DNA of 26,059 nucleotides, taken from IMG/VR virus record IMGVR_UViG_3300027816_000368, positions 1-26,059 of that record. The stretch is one strand, 5' to 3'. The DNA comes from a virus. Shown piece by piece: positions 21,434 through 26,059 of the stretch. Position numbers and translations under genes: made by a program. Position 1 is the first letter of the stretch. Each line of letters starts with the position of its first letter. Under the pieces are notes generated by a model. It saw nothing but the letters and a program-made list of their open reading frames with translations, ran no database searches and was not told the origin of the DNA.

Positions 21434-21808
21434 ATGAAAAAGTGGGAAGTCTGGATTATAAGGGCATTGCTAGCCTCTGGAATTATATTATGTTTACTTT
21501 CATGGTCAATGTTCTTTACCAGACTTGACGCTAAAGAATTAAAATATCTGCACTATCACTATAATGATAATGTAGTTATTACTTTATCAAATGTAGATTG
21601 TATGATTCCTGAGATAAAAGATTTATATCCATGGGCTGCAATAGCTACACGAGTAGATGGTAATAGATTAATTGCATGTTACAAAGGCGAGGGAGACATG
21701 ATTGAAATCCAATGGTATAAAGGAGATAAGTCTGTTTTCCCTGCTAATGTATTTTTAGTAGATCCAAATCAAGATAAAACTTATAAGAAAGTGATACCTA
21801 ACAGTTAA
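21434..21808 (+). CDS. Membrane-anchored hypothetical protein (124 aa)
   Basis: A 124-residue protein with an N-terminal membrane anchor (WIIRALLASGIILCLLSWSMFF, about 7-28). A soluble, probably periplasmic domain of β type follows (NVVITLSNVDCMIPEIKDLY, RLIACYKGEGDMIEIQWYKG), with two cysteines (57 and 82). It sits between the ssDNA-binding protein and the 5'-3' exonuclease and shares a base with the latter (TAATG). No family recognised; an envelope role such as superinfection exclusion is only a guess. Confidence 0.7.
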   Translation: MKKWEVWIIRALLASGIILCLLSWSMFFTRLDAKELKYLHYHYNDNVVITLSNVDCMIPEIKDLYPWAAIATRVDGNRLIACYKGEGDMIEIQWYKGDKSVFPANVFLVDPNQDKTYKKVIPNS

Positions 21809-22506
21809 TGATAGCCCTTATTGATCAAGATTTATTATGCTATAGATGTGCTGCTAGTGCCGAGAATGATGACCTCGGCATTGCTATATATAGGATAGAC
21901 GAACTACTAGATAACATTCTTAATAAGACTGAGGCTACTAGTTACAGAGCATTCTTAACTAGCTCATCTAATTTTAGAAAACAAATTTATCCTGAGTATA
22001 AAGCTAATCGTACTCAACCTAAACCTAAACATCTAAGAGATCTGCAAGTATACAGCTTAGAGAAACTTAATGCTGAATATGCACCTGATGGATTAGAAGC
22101 TGACGATGCTCTAGCAATTAATCAAATAGAAGATACTATCATATGTTCTCTTGATAAAGACTTATTACAAGTACCTGGTCACCACTTTTCTTGGGAGATT
22201 AATGGTAAAGGTTGGTCTAGACCTGATACATTTATAGAACAATCAGAACTAGAAGGTTTAAGATTATTCTATAAACAATGTCTTAAAGGAGATACATCAG
22301 ATAATGTTAAAGGTATAGAAGGATTAGGCGAAAAGAAAGCAGCTAAAATACTTGCTGATTGTACATCTCAACAAGAAATGTTTAACATTGTAAGAGATCT
22401 GTACGGAAACGATGAAGAGTTTATCATGAATGCAAGTGTGCTATGGATTCTTAGATCATTAGATGACAACTGGAAGGATAGGTTTGATGCCCTCATTCAA
22501 GAGTAA
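21808..22506 (+). CDS. 5'-3' exonuclease (FEN/T7 gp6-like)
   Basis: A 232-residue metal-dependent exonuclease that removes RNA primers and degrades host DNA for recycling. Visible: LIDQDLLCYR (first metal Asp), YKANR (helical arch), GLEADDALA, IICSLDKDL, and the helix-three-turn-helix LKGDTSDNVKGIEGLGEKKA (about 160-181) with catalytic Asps. The order matches T5 D15-type and T7 gp6 nucleases. It is followed by endonuclease I with a 20-base overlap, together a host-DNA breakdown pair. Confidence 0.9.
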   Translation: MIALIDQDLLCYRCAASAENDDLGIAIYRIDELLDNILNKTEATSYRAFLTSSSNFRKQIYPEYKANRTQPKPKHLRDLQVYSLEKLNAEYAPDGLEADDALAINQIEDTIICSLDKDLLQVPGHHFSWEINGKGWSRPDTFIEQSELEGLRLFYKQCLKGDTSDNVKGIEGLGEKKAAKILADCTSQQEMFNIVRDLYGNDEEFIMNASVLWILRSLDDNWKDRFDALIQE

Positions 22507-22870
22507 GTTAGAAGAAAAAGTATGGGCAACACTTAAACGTGAGTATCCTTCAGTAAAGTATGAACCTAACAAGTTTAAGTTTATACAACCTGAAATAGAA
22601 AGAACTTATATACCTGATTTCAAGACAGGTCGTAGTAATATATTCCTCGAAGCCAAGGGTAAGTTAGACTTAGAAACAAGAAAGAAGATGATCTGGTTTA
22701 GGGATTCTAATCCTAATATCAGAATTATATTCTTATTTCAGAACCCTGATAATAAGATTACTAAACGAAGTAAAACAACCTATGCTATGTGGGCTACTGA
22801 TAATGGCTTTGAATGGCTAGACTTTAGAAAGGATTGGCTTAATGCTTATAAGCAATTGTGTAAAAAATGA
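22487..22870 (+). CDS. Endonuclease I (T7 gp3-like Holliday-junction resolvase)
   Basis: A 127-residue nuclease resolving branched DNA before packaging and cutting host DNA. Motifs: FKSKLEEKV (catalytic Glu), YEPNKFKF, RTYIPDF (catalytic Asp) and FLEAKGKLD (E-x-K), matching T7 endonuclease I FRSGLEDKV, TPDF and ETKG. I choose ATG 22487 because GGAAGGA lies about 9 bases upstream; ATG 22463 would add eight residues with no family support. It overlaps the exonuclease gene. Confidence 0.9.
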   Translation: MPSFKSKLEEKVWATLKREYPSVKYEPNKFKFIQPEIERTYIPDFKTGRSNIFLEAKGKLDLETRKKMIWFRDSNPNIRIIFLFQNPDNKITKRSKTTYAMWATDNGFEWLDFRKDWLNAYKQLCKK

Positions 22871-23036
22871 TGATGGTAGTTATGACTTTGATTTCCATGT
22901 GGACCCTAATGAAGCTGCATTTCTTATGGATCACGCTATTAAAGATTTAATCCACCACGGAATTATTCAAGTTAATTTAGACGAAGCAGAACAAGAGTTT
23001 GAGATTCATAAAGAACAAGGAGGAAGTGTACAATGA
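22842..23036 (+). CDS. Hypothetical acidic protein (64 aa)
   Basis: A 64-residue acidic protein, MLISNCVKNDDGSYDFDFHV…, with a helix (NEAAFLMDHAIKDLIHHGIIQVN) and EAEQEFEIHKEQGG. Ribosome binding site AAAGGA 8 bases before the ATG. It overlaps endonuclease I by 29 bases and the next tiny ORF by 4. Small phage proteins of this DPxEAxFLxxxAI type recur in replication operons; function unknown. Confidence 0.68.
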   Translation: MLISNCVKNDDGSYDFDFHVDPNEAAFLMDHAIKDLIHHGIIQVNLDEAEQEFEIHKEQGGSVQ

Positions 23037-23146
23037 TTCAACTAAGATATCTGAAAGAAGGCAATAGCCCTTTACTCTTACAATATAGACATAACTTTAT
23101 ATTGTTTGCAACTAGATGGAAAGCAGTTACTACAAAGGTACAATAA
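23033..23146 (+). CDS. Tiny basic protein (37 aa)
   Basis: A 37-residue ORF, MIQLRYLKEGNSPLLLQYRH…, basic with a hydrophobic middle (FILFATRW). An unusually strong ribosome binding site AAGGAGGA lies 8 bases before the ATG, which overlaps the previous stop (ATGA). Its stop is one base before the next ATG, so it links two genes. Function unknown; the ribosome signal is the main support. Confidence 0.6.
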   Translation: MIQLRYLKEGNSPLLLQYRHNFILFATRWKAVTTKVQ

Positions 23147-23147
23147 T

Positions 23148-23894
23148 ATGAGTAAGATTCTTTTATTAGATATAGAGATGGCCCCTAACGTAGCTCACGT
23201 ATGGGGTATATGGGATCAGAACATTGGTATCAATCAATTACAAGAGTCCTCTTATGTCATGTGCTATGCAGCTAAATGGCTAGGGGATAAAAAGATGGTG
23301 TTTGATTCTGTTAAGAAGTCTGGTGAGAAAAAGATGTTAGAAGGTATCCATAAACTTCTTGATGAGGCAGATGCAGTTATACACTACAATGGTAAGAGAT
23401 TTGATATTCCATCTCTTAATAAAGAATTCTTACTACATGGAATGTTTCCTCCTGCACCATTTAAAGAGATTGACTTACTTACTGTAGCTAAAGGTAGGTT
23501 TAGATTTGTATCTAACAAGCTAGACTATGTAGCTCAACAACTAGGTTTAGGTAAGAAGACTGAACATAGTGGCCATGAGTTATGGGTACAATGTATGGCA
23601 GGTATCCCTAAAGCTTGGAAGATTATGGAAGAATACAATCGTAATGATGTTATACTTCTTGAGAAAGTATATAACAAGTTTAAACCTTGGATTAAGAATC
23701 ACCTTAATCGTAATCTAATAGAAGGTACAGACTTATGTTGTCCTACTTGCTCATCTAAAAATTTCCAGCGAAGAGGGTATAACATGACTTCGGCAGGCAA
23801 ATATCAACGATATCAATGCCGTAGCTGTGGTAATTGGTTCAGAGATAACAAAAACTTAAAAGAAAAAGGTCAACTAAAGGTGGTAAATATATGA
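23148..23894 (+). CDS. DnaQ/PolB-type 3'-5' exonuclease with C-terminal zinc ribbon
   Basis: A 248-residue protein, start MSKILLLDIEMAPN (D8, E10 of the exonuclease). HYNGKRFDIPSL holds a further Asp, and EEYNRNDVILLEKV carries the YxxxD third motif. The C-terminal part is a C4 zinc ribbon: CCPTC, then CRSCGNWFRDNK, resembling zinc domains of some IS1-type proteins. I choose ATG 23148 over an upstream TTG since AAAGG precedes it. A second proofreading or RNA-trimming exonuclease beside the polymerase's own domain; the ribbon may direct it to DNA. Confidence 0.82.
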   Translation: MSKILLLDIEMAPNVAHVWGIWDQNIGINQLQESSYVMCYAAKWLGDKKMVFDSVKKSGEKKMLEGIHKLLDEADAVIHYNGKRFDIPSLNKEFLLHGMFPPAPFKEIDLLTVAKGRFRFVSNKLDYVAQQLGLGKKTEHSGHELWVQCMAGIPKAWKIMEEYNRNDVILLEKVYNKFKPWIKNHLNRNLIEGTDLCCPTCSSKNFQRRGYNMTSAGKYQRYQCRSCGNWFRDNKNLKEKGQLKVVNI

Positions 23895-24112
23895 AACCAA
23901 TAGCCTGGTTAGTTAAAGAGTATGATAGTAAAGGAACTTTAGTTTGGCAAGGTTTACTAATGAGTGAGCCTACTGAATTATCTTGGATGAAAGATTTAAA
24001 AAGTAAACAACATAACCTTGAAATTATACCATTAATACCTGATGAAAAGAATATTAAAAGGATTACAAATGTTAAGAAATATGATTCTAGTAGGTTTGTT
24101 ATTGGCTTGTAG
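23891..24112 (+). CDS. Hypothetical protein (73 aa)
   Basis: A 73-residue protein, MKPIAWLVKEYDSKGTLVWQ…, with alternating β-like segments and a PLIPDEKNIKR stretch. It overlaps the exonuclease end by four bases (ATGA) and contains the start of the lipoprotein gene in another frame. The MKPIAWL…TL.W.g pattern recurs in small phage proteins (recalled). Function unknown. Confidence 0.65.
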   Translation: MKPIAWLVKEYDSKGTLVWQGLLMSEPTELSWMKDLKSKQHNLEIIPLIPDEKNIKRITNVKKYDSSRFVIGL

Positions 24113-24245
24113 TGGGTGTACACAATTTGCTGCATCTGTCTCAGGGACTTTTGTAGGAAACATAGCATCAGATAGAATGCTTAAAGAACTAGACAAGGAT
24201 AAAAAAGATGATACTAAACAAAAGATTCCTAAGAAAACTTTATGA
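24069..24245 (+). CDS. Small lipoprotein (58 aa)
   Basis: A 58-residue protein with a signal peptide and lipobox: MLRNMILVGLLLACSGCTQF, where LLAC gives the likely lipid-modified cysteine. A short mature part follows (VSGTFVGNIASD) and a lysine/aspartate-rich tail. I choose ATG 24069 because AAAAGGA lies 6 bases upstream; ATG 24042 would put nine polar residues ahead of the signal. An envelope lipoprotein; a spanin-like or exclusion role is possible but unproven. Confidence 0.7.
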   Translation: MLRNMILVGLLLACSGCTQFAASVSGTFVGNIASDRMLKELDKDKKDDTKQKIPKKTL

Positions 24246-24546
24246 TTGTTATAAAGAACTACCACCATTCTGTAGTCTTAGGATGCCTCCTGCTCGCAAG
24301 GTAACTTTTGAAGTCATTGACGAAACTGATTACATGGGTATGTTTATTCCTTACCCTATGCGAATTCAAATCTCTACTTCTAATGAGACATTCTATCAGA
24401 TATCTGAAACAATACTTCATGAAATGATACATCTTTATTTGTTTTATAATAATCATACTGACTATAATCAGCATGAACAAAAGTTCAATGAGATTGCTGA
24501 TAAAGTTTGTGAATATTTATTACTAAGTCGTGAACATTTTGGTTGA
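24208..24546 (+). CDS. SprT-like zinc metalloprotease
   Basis: A 112-residue protein with the HExxH zinc site HEMIHLYLFY (H71, E72, H75). The third ligand is probably H89 in NQHEQKFNEIAD, as in SprT/Spartan proteins. The N-terminal half is β-rich (VTFEVIDETDYMGMFIPYPM). SprT proteins cut DNA-bound or cross-linked proteins; a phage version might clear the template. It overlaps the lipoprotein gene by 38 bases. The TGA stop lies inside the -35 box of the next promoter. Confidence 0.78.
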   Translation: MILNKRFLRKLYDCYKELPPFCSLRMPPARKVTFEVIDETDYMGMFIPYPMRIQISTSNETFYQISETILHEMIHLYLFYNNHTDYNQHEQKFNEIADKVCEYLLLSREHFG

Positions 24547-24571
24547 CAAGTATATAATAAATTGTTATAAT
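24543..24571 (+). promoter_or_regulatory. Perfect consensus sigma70 promoter
   Basis: TTGACA (24543-24548), exactly 17 bases, TATAAT (24566-24571). Both hexamers match the consensus in full. Start near 24578, only a dozen bases before the ATG at 24591 and just at the ribosome binding site, so a very short leader. It would drive the DUF3310, small and reductase genes. Confidence 0.85.
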
Positions 24572-24590
24572 ATTAGGTAAGGAGATAACT

Positions 24591-24959
24591 ATGAGTGCAT
24601 TAGATAAACAAGTAGCAGGAAAGCATTATAAAGAATTAAAAATCCAACCTATTCAATATATTACAGCTAACAATTTACCCTATATCGAGGGTAATGTAGT
24701 TAAATATATTACTAGATGGAGACATAAAGGTGGTATAGAAGACTTGAATAAAGTTATTCATTACGTTGAACTATTAAAGGAGTTAGAAGTTGGCAAGTCA
24801 GAACGATCACACAGGAGCGAGACTAGTCTCAAAGACATTATCAAAAGAGGGCCAAGAAAATTGGGATCTTATATTTGGAAAGCGTATGAAAGAACAAAAG
24901 CTTTCTTCCGAAGATCTAAACAATCTAAACCAGGATACCCAGGCAGCTACATATTCTAA
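24591..24959 (+). CDS. DUF3310 protein with overprinted tail (122 aa)
   Basis: The first 67 residues are the DUF3310 core: HYKELKIQPIQYITANNL, IEGNVVKYITRWRHKGGIED, LNKVIHYVELLKELE. This core usually ends a phage protein near that point. Here the frame stays open for another 55 basic residues, which lie over the next gene in a different frame, so a lost stop is likely. DUF3310 proteins are found in phage nucleotide-metabolism regions; function not settled. Ribosome binding site AAGGAGA, directly after the consensus promoter. Confidence 0.8.
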   Translation: MSALDKQVAGKHYKELKIQPIQYITANNLPYIEGNVVKYITRWRHKGGIEDLNKVIHYVELLKELEVGKSERSHRSETSLKDIIKRGPRKLGSYIWKAYERTKAFFRRSKQSKPGYPGSYIF

Positions 24960-24981
24960 TGGTCGGTCATCAGAAAGTTAA
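24790..24981 (+). CDS. Small phage protein, NDxTG family (63 aa)
   Basis: A 63-residue protein, MASQNDHTGARLVSKTLSKE… then NWDLIFGKR. The NDxTG…SK…NWDxIFGK pattern is one I recall from small proteins of many phages, usually after DUF3310. TTG start at 24790 with AAGGAG 6 bases upstream. It overlaps 170 bases of the DUF3310 frame. The conserved pattern favours this frame as the real older gene. Function unknown. Confidence 0.7.
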   Translation: MASQNDHTGARLVSKTLSKEGQENWDLIFGKRMKEQKLSSEDLNNLNQDTQAATYSNGRSSES

Positions 24982-24983
24982 TT

Positions 24984-25169
24984 ATGCAACGTACTTTTCA
25001 AGAATTATGCGAAGATCTTAAGAAATTTGACGAGACAACGCTCTTAGAGCTTCTTGATATTTCTTCTGAAGAACTTGTCGATAAGTTTCAAGACAAGATA
25101 GAAGAGAATCTAGATAGATTACTAAAAGAAACAGATAACGAACTAGAGGAATATGATACTTATGAGTAG
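24984..25169 (+). CDS. Hypothetical acidic helical protein (61 aa)
   Basis: A 61-residue protein almost entirely helical and acidic: MQRTFQELCEDLKKFDETTL, LELLDISSEELVDKFQDKIE and a tail of E and D. It resembles small phage proteins coded before the ribonucleotide reductase (FDE..LLELL.I..EELV, recalled). The reductase starts 8 bases inside it, so the two are translationally linked. Role unknown. Confidence 0.7.
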   Translation: MQRTFQELCEDLKKFDETTLLELLDISSEELVDKFQDKIEENLDRLLKETDNELEEYDTYE

Positions 25170-26059
25170 TTTACCAAGTGTTTACCAAGAAGTAATAGCA
25201 ATGAGCAGATATGCTCGTTTTATACCTGAAAAGAATCGCAGAGAAACTTGGAAAGAAACAGTTACACGTCTTACTAATTACCTTAAAACTAAAGTTAATT
25301 TAATTGACGATGAGTGGACAGAATTACATAATGCAGTTCTAAACTTAGAAGTTATGCCTTCTATGCGTTTACTAATGACTGCAGGGGAGGCTTGTGAAAG
25401 AGATAATATCGCTGCTTATAACTGTAGCTATCTTGCTGTTAATAATAAACGTGCTTTTAGTGAAGCTTTATATATACTCATGAACGGTACAGGAGTTGGA
25501 TTCTCTTGTGAACGTCAAGAGATTTCTAAACTTCCAGAGATTCCAGCTGAATTAAAGTATGTAGATGACATTATATCTGTAGAAGACAGTAAGCTAGGTT
25601 GGGCTAAAGCCTTTAAGAAACTCTTATCTTCCTTATGGGAAGGTGATATCCCTACGTTTGACTTTAGTAAAGTACGTCCAGCTGGTGCTAGACTTAAAGT
25701 ATTTGGTGGTCGTGCTAGTGGCCCTGAACCATTAAAAAAACTATTTGACTTTGTAGTTGAAACGTTTAAACAAGCTAAAGGTCGTAAGCTTACATCTATA
25801 GAAGTACACGATATTATGTGTATGATTGGTGAGATTGTAGTAGTTGGTGGTGTTAGAAGATCAGCACTTATTTCTCTATCTAACTTGACTGATCGCAGAA
25901 TGCGTGAAGCTAAAATGGGAGCATGGTATAATGATTATCCACACAGAGGCCTTGCCAATAACTCTGTCGCCTACACAGAAAAACCCGACAGTGAAACTTT
26001 CATGGAAGAATGGCTCAGCTTGGTTAAGTCCAAGTCAGGTGAACGAGGAATCTTTAATC
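25162..26059 (+). CDS. nrdJ: Class II (B12-dependent) ribonucleoside-triphosphate reductase, partial
   Basis: Makes deoxynucleotides for phage DNA from ribonucleotides using adenosylcobalamin, so it works with or without oxygen. About 299 N-terminal residues are seen before the right edge. The monomeric RTPR pattern is clear: MPSMRLLMTAGEACERDN, AYNCSYLAV (C88, first redox cysteine), LMNGTGVGFS, VRPAGARLKVFGGRASGP, and GGVRRSALISL. These match Lactobacillus-type RTPR and phage homologues. Start ATG 25162 overlaps the preceding stop by 8 bases. The catalytic loop cysteines lie beyond the window. A cobalamin-using host or environment is implied. Confidence 0.9.
   Translation, partial: MSSLPSVYQEVIAMSRYARFIPEKNRRETWKETVTRLTNYLKTKVNLIDDEWTELHNAVLNLEVMPSMRLLMTAGEACERDNIAAYNCSYLAVNNKRAFSEALYILMNGTGVGFSCERQEISKLPEIPAELKYVDDIISVEDSKLGWAKAFKKLLSSLWEGDIPTFDFSKVRPAGARLKVFGGRASGPEPLKKLFDFVVETFKQAKGRKLTSIEVHDIMCMIGEIVVVGGVRRSALISLSNLTDRRMREAKMGAWYNDYPHRGLANNSVAYTEKPDSETFMEEWLSLVKSKSGERGIFN

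Noticed and set aside
11671-24970. Ten-base repeat GGTCGGTCAT at 11671-11680 and 24961-24970
   Set aside because: A single 10-base match in 26 kb without shared context; not enough for a repeat family.
1-26059. CRISPR arrays, insertion sequences, integrase or attachment sites
   Set aside because: No regularly spaced repeats, transposase, integrase or duplicated att-like core seen on either strand.

Overview
This window is a stretch of an AT-rich tailed-phage genome. It carries a T7-like replication set (split primase and helicase, family A DNA polymerase, single-strand binding protein, 5'-3' exonuclease, endonuclease I) with phage packaging, fibre and lysis genes. The base composition, the class II (B12-dependent) ribonucleotide reductase, the short RITE-type fibre repeats and the many tiny overlapping genes recall marine podovirus-like phages of low-GC bacteria. 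The host cannot be proved. A phage-borne pqqA gene suggests a host that makes the cofactor PQQ, for example a marine methylotroph.

Layout. The left 10 kb (10067 down to 1) is one leftward operon: a probable small terminase gene, a small gene, an HNH endonuclease, six fibre or tail-surface genes (two with RITE repeats, one 1004-residue LamG/SPRY adhesin), a fibre chaperone-like gene, a lysis module (coiled-coil/TM protein, holin-like protein, M15 peptidase endolysin), four tiny lysine-rich proteins, and the large terminase, which runs off the left edge. A good sigma70-type promoter at 10140-10168 faces this operon. Positions 10068-10860 hold no gene. They contain a 60-base pure A/T tract and a series of RNA-type hairpins with competing pairings.

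The right 15 kb is transcribed rightward. It starts with small early genes separated by hairpins and two intrinsic terminators (10861-12385). A peptide-ligase cassette follows: zinc-ribbon/amidoligase, class II glutamine amidotransferase and ATP-grasp ligase (12671-15923), then three small genes. At 16687-16758, on the opposite strand, lies a 23-residue PqqA, the peptide precursor of PQQ, with its own promoter, 5' hairpin and ribosome binding site. Replication and nucleotide genes follow from 16869 to the right edge. A perfect consensus promoter (24543-24571) precedes the DUF3310-to-reductase group.

Most notable: the phage pqqA gene; the three-gene peptide-modification cassette; two related hairpins bracketing that cassette; the DNA polymerase split by a +1 frame change exactly before motif A; the structured leader region; and a fibre protein built on a 20-residue repeat. 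All calls come from reading the sequence and recalled family motifs; no database search was run.
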